A DNA stretch of 37,144 nt from Candidatus Limisoma faecipullorum. Lineage in GTDB: Bacteria; Bacteroidota; Bacteroidia; Bacteroidales; Muribaculaceae. How positions within the stretch are numbered: position 1 is the first letter of the stretch; the number at the start of each line of letters is the position of its first letter. Shown here one piece after another: positions 22,285 through 31,088 of the stretch. The DNA is taken from the NCBI GenBank assembly GCA_017694955.1, contig JADIMC010000066.1, positions 1 to 37,144 of the forward strand, in the 5' to 3' direction. The notes below the pieces were generated by a model. The model ran no database searches, had not been told where the DNA came from, and saw only the letters and a program-made list of their open reading frames with translations. The position numbers were made by a program, and so were the translations under genes.

Positions 22285-23708
22285 TGGCTATGAACCTGAA
22301 AGAGCAGCTTGCTAATCCAGTTTTCCGCCAGATAGGCGCTGTGGCTGACATGATGGGGCAACAATGCTTCGTCGTTGGTGGCTATGTGCGTGATTTGTTT
22401 CTTGGCAGGCATTCTACCGACATTGATTTCGTGACGGTGGGCAGCGGTATCCGTCTTGCGGAAAAAGTGGCAATGAGTTTCGGTCCTAAGACTTCGATAG
22501 CCGTTTACAGCAATTTCGGCACGGCTCAGGTGAAGCATGGCGGTTTGGAACTTGAATTTGTCGGCGCGAGGAAGGAGTCGTATAGCCATAATAGCCGGAA
22601 TCCGGTGGTGGAGAACGGTACGCTTGATGATGATCAGAAACGCCGTGATTTTACGGTTAACGCTATGGCTATAAGTCTGAACGAGACTACATTCGGTGAG
22701 CTTGTAGATCCTTTTGACGGTATTTCCGATATAGGAAAGAAGCTGATACGCACTCCGCTTGATCCGGATGTCACATTTTCTGACGACCCTTTGCGGATGA
22801 TGCGTGCAATACGCTTTGCCACGCAGCTTGGATTTGAAATATATCCCGACACGTTTGAGGCGATAGCGCGTAACCGTGAGCGTATATCGATAATATCAAA
22901 AGAAAGGGTGTTTGATGAGTTGGAGAAGATTGTCAAGTCGCCTGTTCCCTCGAAAGGGTTTCTTTTGTTGGAGCGTTGCGGCCTTCTGAAGATAATATTT
23001 CCGGAGCTGCAAGCCTTGAAAGGAGTAGAGACGATTGACGGGCGCGGGCATAAGGATAATTTCTTCCATACGATGCAAGTGCTCGACAATGTGGCGGAGA
23101 AATCGGAAAACGAATGGCTCAGGTGGGCAGCTGTGTTCCACGATATAGCGAAGCCGGTGACTAAACGATATGACCAGAAATTGGGCTGGACTTTTCATAA
23201 TCATAATTATATAGGAAAGAAGATGATTCCCGGCATATTCAAGAGGATGAAATTCCCGATGAATGAGAAGATGCGCTATGTGCAGAAGCTGGTCGAGCTC
23301 CATATGCGTCCGATAGCCCTTGTGGAGGATGAGGTGACGGATTCTGCAGTGCGTCGTCTTTTGTTTGATGCCGGCGACGATATCGATGACCTGATGCAGC
23401 TTTGCGAGGCTGATATAACGTCGAAGAACCAGGAGAAGGTTAGACGTTATACGGATAATTTCGCGGTTGTGCGCAATAAGCTCGTGGAGATAGAGGAGAA
23501 AGACAGAATCCGTAATTTCCAGCCGCCTGTAAGTGGTGACGACATAATGGAAGCATTCGGCATACCGCCATCGCAAGTCATTGGTGAGATAAAGGAGTCA
23601 ATAAAGAACGCCATACTCGATGGTGATATTCCTAACGACCGGGAAGCGGCGTGGAATTTGATGCTTAGTCTTGCCCGTGACCGTGGGCTGGAGCTTAAGA
23701 AACACTGA
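22284..23708 (+). CDS. cca: CCA-adding tRNA nucleotidyltransferase
   Basis: This enzyme builds or repairs the 3' CCA of tRNAs. The nucleotidyltransferase core has VVGGYVRDLFLG (30-41) and the catalytic DID (Asp46, Asp48), then the RRDFTVNAMA motif and the SDDPLRMMRAIRFATQLGF segment of class II enzymes. The C-terminal half has an HD domain with VFHDIAKP. Length is 474 aa, usual for the HD-containing form. Both tRNAs in this window lack an encoded CCA, so the activity is essential here. It is the last gene of the rny run; the 184 nt after it carry the leader of the HU gene. Confidence 0.95.
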   Translation: MAMNLKEQLANPVFRQIGAVADMMGQQCFVVGGYVRDLFLGRHSTDIDFVTVGSGIRLAEKVAMSFGPKTSIAVYSNFGTAQVKHGGLELEFVGARKESYSHNSRNPVVENGTLDDDQKRRDFTVNAMAISLNETTFGELVDPFDGISDIGKKLIRTPLDPDVTFSDDPLRMMRAIRFATQLGFEIYPDTFEAIARNRERISIISKERVFDELEKIVKSPVPSKGFLLLERCGLLKIIFPELQALKGVETIDGRGHKDNFFHTMQVLDNVAEKSENEWLRWAAVFHDIAKPVTKRYDQKLGWTFHNHNYIGKKMIPGIFKRMKFPMNEKMRYVQKLVELHMRPIALVEDEVTDSAVRRLLFDAGDDIDDLMQLCEADITSKNQEKVRRYTDNFAVVRNKLVEIEEKDRIRNFQPPVSGDDIMEAFGIPPSQVIGEIKESIKNAILDGDIPNDREAAWNLMLSLARDRGLELKKH

Positions 23709-23824
23709 TTGCGGCGGTGGTGAGAATCTACTAAACGCTTATTTTTTAAAATTTTATCCATTTTTATTTCCTAACGCACTGCTATTTGAAAAAAAAGTGC
23801 GATATTTGCATCCACATTTGAGCC

Positions 23825-23838
23825 GGGAATTAATTCCC
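23825..23838. repeat. Perfect 14-bp palindrome before the HU gene
   Basis: GGGAATTAATTCCC is a perfect palindrome in the 184-base gap between cca and the HU gene, 55 bases before the HU start. It could be an operator for a dimeric regulator (possibly HU itself) or part of a cca terminator; a T-rich stretch (CATTTTTTG) follows a few bases later. Confidence 0.45.
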
Positions 23839-23892
23839 TGTTCATTTTTTGTCTGGTTATGAAATAATTATAAAAAATAAATATATAGAACT

Positions 23893-24165
23893 ATGACTAA
23901 AGCTGATATTGTAAACGAAATTTCAAAGACGACAGGTGTGGAAAAAGCTGCCGTGTTGGAAACTGTAGAGAAGTTTATGGAAGTAGTGAAAGAGTCGCTT
24001 GCCAACGGTGAGAATGTATATCTCCGCGGTTTTGGCAGCTTTATTGTAAAGACTCGTTCAGAAAAGACTGCAAGAAACATATCTAAAGGTACAACTATTA
24101 TCATTCCGGAGCACAAAATCCCGGCATTCAAACCGGCAAAAGTGTTTATGGAGGAAGTTAAATAA
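23893..24165 (+). CDS. HU-family DNA-binding protein
   Basis: HU is a small basic nucleoid protein that bends DNA as a dimer. The 90-aa product has the whole fold: helical N-terminus (MTKADIVNEISKTTGVEKAA), the GENVYLRGFGSFIVKTRSEK strand region, the DNA-intercalating arm (ARNISKGTTIIIPEHKIPAFKP with the Ile-Pro element) and the C-terminal helix VFMEEVK. It is followed after 17 nt by the gene for a very basic mini-protein and probably shares its transcript. Confidence 0.96.
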   Translation: MTKADIVNEISKTTGVEKAAVLETVEKFMEVVKESLANGENVYLRGFGSFIVKTRSEKTARNISKGTTIIIPEHKIPAFKPAKVFMEEVK

Positions 24166-24182
24166 TTAAAATTTAAACAACT

Positions 24183-24272
24183 ATGCCAAGCGGAAAGAAA
24201 AGAAAAGGCCACAAGATGGCAACTCACAAGCGCAAAAAAAGATTGAGAAAAAATCGTCATAAGAAGAAATAA
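24183..24272 (+). CDS. 29-residue AURKAIP1/COX24-like basic mini-protein
   Basis: The reading frame ATG...TAA encodes MPSGKKRKGHKMATHKRKKR followed by LRKNRHKKK. More than half of the residues are Lys, Arg or His. Bacteroidota carry this mini-protein almost unchanged, annotated as AURKAIP1/COX24 domain protein; the mitochondrial relative mS38 is a small-subunit ribosomal protein, so a ribosomal role is likely. It sits 17 nt behind the HU gene and upstream of RNase E/G, and is small enough for gene finders to miss. An earlier reading as a random basic ORF is unlikely given how closely it matches the recalled family sequence. Confidence 0.85.
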   Translation: MPSGKKRKGHKMATHKRKKRLRKNRHKKK

Positions 24273-24298
24273 TCAACTTTTTTGAGTTACCGTTAACA

Positions 24299-24350
24299 CG
24301 CAAGAACAAACACGATGCGCTCATTGGCTGGTCGTCGGTTTGTTCTTGTG
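24299..24350 (+). promoter_or_regulatory. Long stem-loop in the RNase E/G leader
   Basis: CAAGAACAAAC (24301-24311) pairs perfectly with GTTTGTTCTTG (24338-24348), extended by a G-T and a C-G pair at the base, around a 26-nt loop that can itself pair ACGA with TCGT. No T run follows, so it is not an ordinary terminator. It lies 67 nt before the rng start and may be an RNase processing or autoregulation site. Confidence 0.5.
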
Positions 24351-24416
24351 CCTTGTTAAGGGGTGTGTGTTGAACATTAGATGTAGAATTGAAAAAAGAC
24401 CTTGAATTAGCGTTAG

Positions 24417-26048
24417 ATGAAAAGTGAACTGATAGTCGATGTCCAGCCGAAAGACATTTCGATAGCGCTGCTGGAAGACGGGCGTCTGATGTCGCTCCAA
24501 CGCGAGGCACGGAATGTCAAGTATGCTGTCGGAGACGTTTATTTCGGCAAGGTGAAGAAGCTGATGCCTGGTCTGAATGCCGCATTTGTAGATATCGGCT
24601 CGGAAAAGGATGCTTTTCTTCATTATCTTGATCTTGGTTCGCAATTCTCAAGTTTCGATTCTTTTATTCAGGGTGCTATCGGGGATACTTCAAAAATCCC
24701 GCAACTTTCTAAATTCAAATGTCTGCCTGACATCGACAAGCATGGCTCGGTTTCCGACGTGCTGAAGCTGGGGCAGCAAGTGGTGGTGCAGGTGTCGAAA
24801 GAGCCGATATCCACTAAAGGTCCGCGGTTGACGGCTGAATTGTCGTTCACAGGACGTTTTATGGTACTTATACCATTCTCAAACAAGATATCCATATCTC
24901 AGAAAATCAAGGCGACAGGGGAAAAAATGAGGCTGAAGATGCTGATTGAGAGTATCAAGCCTAAGAATTTCGGTGTCATTGTGCGTACTTCTGCGGAGAA
25001 TAAGCGTGTCGCGGAGCTCAACAATGAGATGAACACCTTGCTTAGATGCTGGGAGGAAATGCTTGAGAAATTGCAGAAAACCACACCGCCGGCGTTGCTC
25101 CATGAAGAGGATAGCCGCGCTGTGAGCATCATACGCGACATTTTCAGCCCGTCGTTCGAGAATGTGTTTGTAAACGATGCCGAGACATATTCTCAAATCT
25201 ATAACTATGTCAGCCTGATTGCGCCGGAAAGGATAGAGGCTGTGAAACTGTATGCCAAGGATGAACCGATATTCGATACGTTCAACGTTACGAAACAAAT
25301 AAAGTCTTCGTTCGGGAAAACTGTTTCTTTCAAGTCGGGAGCATACATTATAATCGAACATACGGAAGCCTTGCACGTGATAGACGTGAATTCAGGCAAC
25401 CGCAACAAGAATGCCGACAATCAGGAGGAAAACGCGCTTGACGTGAACATACGGGCTGCCGACGAAATCGCGCGTCAGCTGCGTCTGCGTGATATGGGCG
25501 GAATCATAGTGATTGATTTCATCGATATGAATTCTGCGGAGCACAGACAGAAGCTTTATGAGCATATGCGCGACGTGATGGCTAATGACCGTGCGCGGCA
25601 CAACATATTGCCGTTAAGCAAGTTCGGCCTGATGCAGATTACACGTCAACGTGTGCGTGCCGTTCTCGACATCGAGACGATGGAGACCTGCCCTTCATGC
25701 TATGGCAAGGGAATGGTGCAGCCGTCGCTCCTTTTCACCGACAGGCTGCACGAGAAGCTTGACTATGTGGTGAACCATTTGCATGTCAGTGAATTCATCC
25801 TTTATGTGCATCCTTATGTTGACGCTTATATAAAGAAAGGGCTGCTTAAATCTATTTACCGGAAATGGCACAAGGAATTTGGAAGAAAGTTCAAGATAGT
25901 ACCGAATCAGTCGCTTGCATACCTTGAATATCGTATCTACGACAAGGACCGCAACGAGATTGATGTGAAAGAGGATAAAGACACCAACAGCAGTTCGGTG
26001 GAGAAACAAGTGAGCAAGTCGAACCGCAGTGTCGGCAAGGATGACTGA
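24417..26048 (+). CDS. rng: Ribonuclease E/G family endoribonuclease
   Basis: A single-strand-specific endoribonuclease of the RNase E/G family, acting in rRNA maturation and mRNA decay. The N-terminal S1-like region includes VGDVYFGKVKKLMPGLNAAF, then SEKDAFLHYLDLG. The DNase-I-like catalytic domain has the two metal-binding aspartates, Asp323 (HVIDVNSGN) and Asp367 (IVIDFIDM), and the zinc-link CPSC (Cys425, Cys428) for dimerisation. At 543 aa it lacks the long C-terminal degradosome scaffold of E. coli RNase E and resembles RNase G. A strong hairpin terminator follows that extends into the 3' end of the convergent response regulator gene. Confidence 0.95.
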   Translation: MKSELIVDVQPKDISIALLEDGRLMSLQREARNVKYAVGDVYFGKVKKLMPGLNAAFVDIGSEKDAFLHYLDLGSQFSSFDSFIQGAIGDTSKIPQLSKFKCLPDIDKHGSVSDVLKLGQQVVVQVSKEPISTKGPRLTAELSFTGRFMVLIPFSNKISISQKIKATGEKMRLKMLIESIKPKNFGVIVRTSAENKRVAELNNEMNTLLRCWEEMLEKLQKTTPPALLHEEDSRAVSIIRDIFSPSFENVFVNDAETYSQIYNYVSLIAPERIEAVKLYAKDEPIFDTFNVTKQIKSSFGKTVSFKSGAYIIIEHTEALHVIDVNSGNRNKNADNQEENALDVNIRAADEIARQLRLRDMGGIIVIDFIDMNSAEHRQKLYEHMRDVMANDRARHNILPLSKFGLMQITRQRVRAVLDIETMETCPSCYGKGMVQPSLLFTDRLHEKLDYVVNHLHVSEFILYVHPYVDAYIKKGLLKSIYRKWHKEFGRKFKIVPNQSLAYLEYRIYDKDRNEIDVKEDKDTNSSSVEKQVSKSNRSVGKDD

Positions 26049-26067
26049 CACGTAACGATATCCGATG

Positions 26068-26101
26068 GCGGCAGGACGACTTTATAAGTCGCTCCTGCCG
26101 C
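26068..26101. terminator. Convergent terminator overlapping a stop codon
   Basis: GCGGCAGGA pairs with TCCTGCCGC and the inner CGACTT with AAGTCG, a 15-bp stem with one bulged C and a TAT loop, followed by TTTGGTTTT on +. It terminates rng and contains the last codons and TAA of the response regulator gene (26082-26084). Confidence 0.8.
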
Positions 26102-26858
26102 TTTGGTTTTCGTTGGGGCTGTCGGTTACGGTATGGCTTTGAAGATAGGTCGTGAAAGCGTCTTTATAAGTGTCGGAGATGGGAATGTAGGTTTTTCCGA
26201 ACACTATGCGGTTGCGTTCTATGAGCTTCACTTTCTCCATGTTCACTATGAACGAACGGTGTACGCGGATGAATTTGCCTGACGGTAGATATTGTTCGAG
26301 TGATTTCATTTTCATCAGCGACATTATGCAGTTTGGAGAATCTTCGGTGTAGATTTTCACATAGTCCTTCAGTCCTTCGATATATGAGATTCTCGAAGTG
26401 TCGATTTGAACGAGCTTGTATTCGCTTTTCACGATGATATAGTGGTTGTCGTCAGGTGTGTTGTTGCTGCTTGAAGCTTGTTCTTTCAGTACTTTCCATT
26501 GCAGCGCACGGTTGGCAGCGGTCAGGAATTCACTGTAGCTTACTGGCTTGAGCAGATAGTCGAGCGCATTTTGGCGGAATCCGTCGATGGCGTATTGTTC
26601 ATAGGCGGTGACGAATACAATGCGGCAGTCGGGTGGTATCACTTTCGCAAATTCCATGCCGTTGAGTTCCGGCATCTGTATGTCGAGGAATACGAGATCG
26701 GCACGTCCTTCGATTATCGGTCGTATGGCTTCTGATGCAGAGGCATAGGAGCCTTCCAGCTCAAGGAATGGGGTTTTGTTTATGAATCCGCAGATAAGGT
26801 CGCGTGCCAATGGCTCATCGTCGATTACGCAACATTTGAGTTTCTGTTCCATATTCAT
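26082..26858 (-). CDS. LytTR-type response regulator
   Basis: Residues 7-125 form a receiver domain with the acidic pocket Asp13-Asp14, phosphoacceptor Asp59 (LVFLDIQMPELNG) and the conserved Lys in YLLKPVSYSEF. The C-terminal LytTR DNA-binding domain includes ISYIEGLKDYVKIYTED, MSLMKMKSLEQYLP and IRVHRSFIVNMEKV. Such regulators bind paired short repeats upstream of their targets. The gene is 10 nt behind its cognate kinase and ends the six-gene export operon, whose transcription it probably controls. A short charged tail (residues 245-258) contains part of the rng terminator. M3 is an alternative start. Confidence 0.94.
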   Translation of the reverse strand: MNMEQKLKCCVIDDEPLARDLICGFINKTPFLELEGSYASASEAIRPIIEGRADLVFLDIQMPELNGMEFAKVIPPDCRIVFVTAYEQYAIDGFRQNALDYLLKPVSYSEFLTAANRALQWKVLKEQASSSNNTPDDNHYIIVKSEYKLVQIDTSRISYIEGLKDYVKIYTEDSPNCIMSLMKMKSLEQYLPSGKFIRVHRSFIVNMEKVKLIERNRIVFGKTYIPISDTYKDAFTTYLQSHTVTDSPNENQSGRSDL

Positions 26859-26868
26859 CGTTATTTAG

Positions 26869-27930
26869 TTAATTACTTAAGTCGATTGATAGTGTCGCAG
26901 TGTATTTGCTGCCGTCATTTCCGTATTGGTAGCTGTAGCGTCCGTGATAAATCATATCAAGTCGTTTTTGCATATTTGCTATTCCTATTCCGGAATTCTT
27001 TTTGTCGTTGTCTGGTTTCGGAAACAGGCTGTTTTCTGTGTGGCAAGTTACCATTGTCCGGTCAATTGTGATAATGATGGATATTTCTGACGGCTTTGAT
27101 CCGCTGATACCATGTTTGAACGCATTTTCCACAAGCGTCATCATCAGTAGCGGAGCTATCGCCAGCCCGTCGGCTTCCTTGTCGGGGATGCTGATTGTAA
27201 GGTGGTTATTATCGTTGAGTCGCAGTTTCATAAGTTCGATGAAATTGCGCAGGAATTGCAATTCTTCTTCGAGCGGCACTTCTTTCCCGTTTTCATAAAG
27301 CATATACCGCAGCATTTTGCTTAAACGGTGTACGGCATCTTGCGCCTTGTCTTGGTTGATGGCTATTAGGGCATATATGTTATTGAGCGTGTTGAACAGG
27401 AAATGCGGGTTCAGTTGATTCTTCAAGTTGGCAAGTTCCATTTCTTTCTGTTCGGATATTATTTGCCGGTTCTGACGTTCTATCTTGTTCCAGCGTAATC
27501 CCATTCTTATGGCTACGCTCAGTCCGGTGGTGAGAATCATCATGGCGAAGTCGCGTAGCATTATGCCGAGTATGAAAATGTTTCCGGATTCCGGCTCGTG
27601 GTGGGGATGGGGTTGTGGCGGGTCGGTGAATTGGTGGAGTATAGGCGTGAGGAATACCATTATGGCCGAGAGCAGCAAGGCGGTGGCTACGTAGAGCAGT
27701 ACTTTTTTGCGGAACAGCAGTTTGTCAATCAGCACAAAATAGTTGAGATAGAACACAAACAGATATATGAGAGCATGGATATATACGGCAATGTGCTGAG
27801 GATGTTGATGGCGTTGTTCCATTGCCGTATTGAAAATCACTTCCGGGAGGATGAACACAATGAGCAGCACAATGATATTGATCATTATGTCGAGCACGTT
27901 GGTTTTGCTTATATGTGGCTGTCTATTCAT
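26869..27930 (-). CDS. LytS-type sensor histidine kinase with His-rich outer loops
   Basis: Four membrane helices are visible, at about 16-34, 48-69, 78-100 and 118-144. The two extracytoplasmic loops are very short and histidine-rich: EQRHQHPQH between helices 1 and 2, and PPQPHPHHEPESG between 3 and 4. The His_kinase domain has the phosphoacceptor His176 in NQLNPHFLFNTLNN, and the ATPase domain has MTLVENAFKHG and GIGIANMQKRL. With the LytTR regulator it forms a two-component system. Its start overlaps the permease gene by 8 nt, so it is translated with the exporter. The histidines suggest metal or pH sensing, an inference. Confidence 0.93.
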   Translation of the reverse strand: MNRQPHISKTNVLDIMINIIVLLIVFILPEVIFNTAMEQRHQHPQHIAVYIHALIYLFVFYLNYFVLIDKLLFRKKVLLYVATALLLSAIMVFLTPILHQFTDPPQPHPHHEPESGNIFILGIMLRDFAMMILTTGLSVAIRMGLRWNKIERQNRQIISEQKEMELANLKNQLNPHFLFNTLNNIYALIAINQDKAQDAVHRLSKMLRYMLYENGKEVPLEEELQFLRNFIELMKLRLNDNNHLTISIPDKEADGLAIAPLLMMTLVENAFKHGISGSKPSEISIIITIDRTMVTCHTENSLFPKPDNDKKNSGIGIANMQKRLDMIYHGRYSYQYGNDGSKYTATLSIDLSN

Positions 27931-29143
27931 ATCTTAAAGCTTCTATAGGGTCGAGGGCGGATGCTTTTTTTGCAGGATACCATCCGAAGAATACACCTGT
28001 TACCGTGCATACTGCAAATGACAAAACTACTGAATATATTTGAATGGAAACCGGCCAATTGAGCAGAAATTTCACAAGAAATGATGAGATTCCGCCAATC
28101 AGCACGCCTATTATGCCGCCCGTTATGCTGATGATGACGGCTTCGATAAGGAATTGTGTCAATATGTCGCGTCCTTTTGCGCCTATGCTCATCCGCAATC
28201 CTATTTCACGCGTCCGCTCGGTGACTGACACAAGCATTATGTTCATGATTCCGATACCGCCGACCATCAGCGATATTCCTGCTACACAGGCGAGCAGCAG
28301 TGTCATCATCTCGGTAGTGGAGTTGAGCATTTCGCTCAGCTCTTGCTGTGAGCGAATGGTGAAATCCCCTTCTTCTCCATCTTTAATTTTGTGGTTGCGG
28401 TCGATTATGGCGGTTATTTCCTCGATTGCCTCGTCTGTTATTTCTTCCGTAAGTGCTGATGCAAAGATACCCTGTATGTAGTCGATAGCGAGTACGCGCT
28501 TCATTACTGTGGTGTATGGCGCTAATACTATGTCGTCCTGATCCTGACCCATACTGTTGTAGCCTTTGGATTCGAGCACTCCTATGATGGTGAACGGTAT
28601 GGAATTGAAACGTATTACTTTCCCGACAGGCTCTTCGCCGTCAGGAAAGAGATTGTCCACAATGGTTTGCCCGACTATGCATACTTTTGCCGCCCTTTTT
28701 ATGTCCTGGTCGGTGAACACGTTGCCTGTGCTTATTTTCAGTTGGCGTATTTCAAGGTAGTCGGGATTCACTCCCTCGACTTTCGACGGATAGTTGTTGG
28801 CTCCGCAAATGAACTGCCCGGAGCTGCTTACCATTGGCGATACGGCTGCAACGTATTTTGCTTCGTCGCGGATGCTTTCATAGTCGATTGGCTTCATTGT
28901 CTGCATATCGTCTGTGCTTTGCCTGACTCCTCCGCGTTCCATATTGCCTGGGAATATCATAATCATATTGCTGCCCATCTCGGAGATTTGCTGCCGGATG
29001 CTGTTTTTCGAGCCTTGTCCGATGGCAAGCATCGTAATCACCGACGCCACTCCTATTATTATTCCGAGCATTGTCAGGAAGCAGCGCATTTTATTGTTAT
29101 TTAGTGCCTTCAGTGCTATCTTAAAAAGATTTCCTATTTTCAT
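27923..29143 (-). CDS. MacB-type ABC transporter permease
   Basis: This mechanotransmission ABC permease has four membrane helices: one at the N-terminus (MRCFLTMLGIIIGVASVITM) and three in the C-terminal third (SLMVGGIGIMNIMLVSVTER, then the ISITGGIIGVLIGG and VVLSFAVCTVTGVFFG regions). The large periplasmic domain lies between (about 45-270). Unlike E. coli MacB the ATPase is a separate gene just upstream. It would work with the MacA-like adaptor and TolC channel encoded in the same operon to expel a peptide, lipid or drug from the periplasm. Length is 406 aa, with FtsX-family ends (YPAKKASALDPIEALRYE). Confidence 0.93.
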   Translation of the reverse strand: MKIGNLFKIALKALNNNKMRCFLTMLGIIIGVASVITMLAIGQGSKNSIRQQISEMGSNMIMIFPGNMERGGVRQSTDDMQTMKPIDYESIRDEAKYVAAVSPMVSSSGQFICGANNYPSKVEGVNPDYLEIRQLKISTGNVFTDQDIKRAAKVCIVGQTIVDNLFPDGEEPVGKVIRFNSIPFTIIGVLESKGYNSMGQDQDDIVLAPYTTVMKRVLAIDYIQGIFASALTEEITDEAIEEITAIIDRNHKIKDGEEGDFTIRSQQELSEMLNSTTEMMTLLLACVAGISLMVGGIGIMNIMLVSVTERTREIGLRMSIGAKGRDILTQFLIEAVIISITGGIIGVLIGGISSFLVKFLLNWPVSIQIYSVVLSFAVCTVTGVFFGWYPAKKASALDPIEALRYE

Positions 29144-29150
29144 AGCTGTT

Positions 29151-29891
29151 TCAGTCGTTGATTATCGGGAGGGTTTTGTAAACATCTTCCGCAGACTTGA
29201 TGGCGGCGTTTTTTTCGTCTGCGACAATTTTTCCGTCACGCAATACAATGTTGCGGCTGCTGTATGACGACAGCTCTGGATTGTGGGTGACGAATATTAT
29301 GGTGCGTCCGCGACGGTGCAGTTCCTGAAAAAGCATCAGAATGCTGAACGATGTGCGTGTGTCCAGATTGCCGGTGGCTTCATCCGCTAGTATCAGCACA
29401 GGGTCGTTGACCAATGCGCGGGCTATTGCCACACGTTGTTGTTGCCCGCCCGACATCTGGTTTGATTTGTGCATTTTCCGGTCGTGCAATCCTACTGCGT
29501 CAAGGGCTTCTGATGCTCTGCGGCGGCGTTCTTTTGCTGATATGGCAGGATTGTAGAACAGAGGTAATTCTACGTTTTCAAGTGCTGTTGTTTTTGGCAG
29601 AAGATTATAGTTCTGGAATACGAATCCTATTTTGCGGTTACGCACTATCGCACGGTCGTTTTTCCCCATTTTCCTGACAGAAGTGCCGTCGATGAGATAT
29701 TCTCCGGATGTAGGGGTGTCAAGACAGCCGAGAATGTTGAGAAGCGTGGATTTTCCTGAGCCGGAGGTGCCCATAATGGTTACAAATTCACCTTCTTCTA
29801 TGGTAAACGATACGTCACGCAGTGCGTGTACCGTTTCGTTTCCGACAACGAAATTGCGGCATAGATGTTCGACTCTGATTATTTCTTTCAT
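29151..29891 (-). CDS. MacB-type ABC transporter ATPase
   Basis: The ATPase half of the exporter, with Walker [10 protein letters not shown] (41-49), Q-loop [10 protein letters not shown], signature [15 protein letters not shown], Walker [13 protein letters not shown] and the H-loop FVTHNPE, all typical of the LolD/MacB group. The start at 29891 ([14 protein letters not shown]) is preferred; the frame extends to 29987 but those residues overlap the adaptor gene and do not fit the family. Length from there is 246 aa. It lies 10 nt after the adaptor gene and 7 nt before the permease gene. Confidence 0.95.
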   Translation of the reverse strand: MKEIIRVEHLCRNFVVGNETVHALRDVSFTIEEGEFVTIMGTSGSGKSTLLNILGCLDTPTSGEYLIDGTSVRKMGKNDRAIVRNRKIGFVFQNYNLLPKTTALENVELPLFYNPAISAKERRRRASEALDAVGLHDRKMHKSNQMSGGQQQRVAIARALVNDPVLILADEATGNLDTRTSFSILMLFQELHRRGRTIIFVTHNPELSSYSSRNIVLRDGKIVADEKNAAIKSAEDVYKTLPIIND

Positions 29892-29901
29892 ATTAATTGC
29901 T

Positions 29902-31065
29902 CTATTTTTTCTTCTTGTCGCTTCCCGGTGGCTTTGGCATAAACGGGCTGCTTTCTTCAGTTGCTCCCATATCTGGAGCATTGACATTGGCGGAGTATCC
30001 GGTGGCTACGATGTCGCCTTCTTTCAGCCCTGATTTTATTTCAACGTTGATTCCGTTGTTCACGCCTGTAGTCACAGGTGTTGGCACGAGTTTGTTGTCG
30101 CTGAGTATCCATACGAGTGCCGCGGCATTCTCAGGAGCTTTGCCTGATGGTTGAGGCAATGATTGTCCGGGTAGCTCCTTTGGCGCGAATTTTAGCGCTT
30201 TTGTCGTGATTAATATGGCGTTATGAGTTTCTGCTGTATATATTGTGAGGTTGGCGGTAAGTCCCGGGATGAGCTTGCCTTCTGAGTTGTCGGCAGATAC
30301 TACAACCTCGTATGTTACTACGTTGGATTCTTCTGTCGGATTTAGGCGCACTTGGGTAACCTTTCCGCTAAATATGTCATCAGGATAGGCATCTACGGAG
30401 AATGTGACTCTTTGTCCGGTTTTTACTTGCCCTATGTCTGCTTCGTCAACATCGCCTATTACCTGCATATTGTTGAGGTCGGCAATTGTGAAGATGTTGG
30501 CTACTTCCATATTCGCAACTACCGTCTGGCCTATTTCCACCTCGCGCGATATCACAATTCCGTCGATTGGCGCATAGATTTCTGCATAACCGAGATTCTC
30601 GGCAGCTTTCACACGGTCGGCTTTGCTTTTCTCGTAGCTTAGCTCTGCCACGCGGTAGGCGTTCTTTGATGTCTCGTATTCATAGTCGCTTATCAATTGC
30701 TTGTCGTGCAGGGCTTTGTTGCGCTCGTAGTTCTTCTTTGTGTATTCGTATGTGTCGCGGGCGCTTTCCATATTGGCATCGGCGGCTTCAACCTCGCTTT
30801 CAAGCAGGGTCTTGTCTATTTCGGCAATCAGCTCGCCTTTTTTCACGATGGAGTTGTAGTCTGCAAATAATTTCACCACTTTTCCGGTAACCTGTGTGCC
30901 TACATCGACTTGCGTTACGCTTTCCAATGTGCCGGTTGCGGTAACGGTTTCTGTCAGGTCGCCTTTAATGGCAGTGGATGTTTCTATCGTGATTTTGTTC
31001 TCTTTTGTGCATGCCGTTGCCACGATTGTTATGATGGCAGCGGCTGTCAGTCTGATGAATTTCAT
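29902..31065 (-). CDS. MacA/HlyD-family periplasmic adaptor, lipoprotein-anchored
   Basis: The membrane fusion protein that links the MacB-type transporter to TolC. The ATG at 31065 gives MKFIRLTAAAIITIVATAC, a lipoprotein signal with Cys19; an ATG at 31077 would add MHRY. The order is standard: the lipoyl/barrel half with ATGTLESVTQVDVGTQVTGK, a coiled-coil hairpin (about 85-155, LLESEVEAADANMESARDTY), the second lipoyl half IYAPIDGIVISREVEIGQ, and the beta-barrel and membrane-proximal domains. The C-terminus ends in a Lys run after a Pro-rich tail. It follows TolC by 11 nt. Confidence 0.92.
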   Translation of the reverse strand: MKFIRLTAAAIITIVATACTKENKITIETSTAIKGDLTETVTATGTLESVTQVDVGTQVTGKVVKLFADYNSIVKKGELIAEIDKTLLESEVEAADANMESARDTYEYTKKNYERNKALHDKQLISDYEYETSKNAYRVAELSYEKSKADRVKAAENLGYAEIYAPIDGIVISREVEIGQTVVANMEVANIFTIADLNNMQVIGDVDEADIGQVKTGQRVTFSVDAYPDDIFSGKVTQVRLNPTEESNVVTYEVVVSADNSEGKLIPGLTANLTIYTAETHNAILITTKALKFAPKELPGQSLPQPSGKAPENAAALVWILSDNKLVPTPVTTGVNNGINVEIKSGLKEGDIVATGYSANVNAPDMGATEESSPFMPKPPGSDKKKK

Positions 31066-31088
31066 ATATCTGTGCATTATGCTGTTTT

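Noticed and set aside
27923-29891. Frameshifted MacB gene split by sequencing error
   Set aside because: Separate ATPase and permease genes with normal starts, lengths and a 7-nt gap are common in Bacteroidota, so the split is natural.
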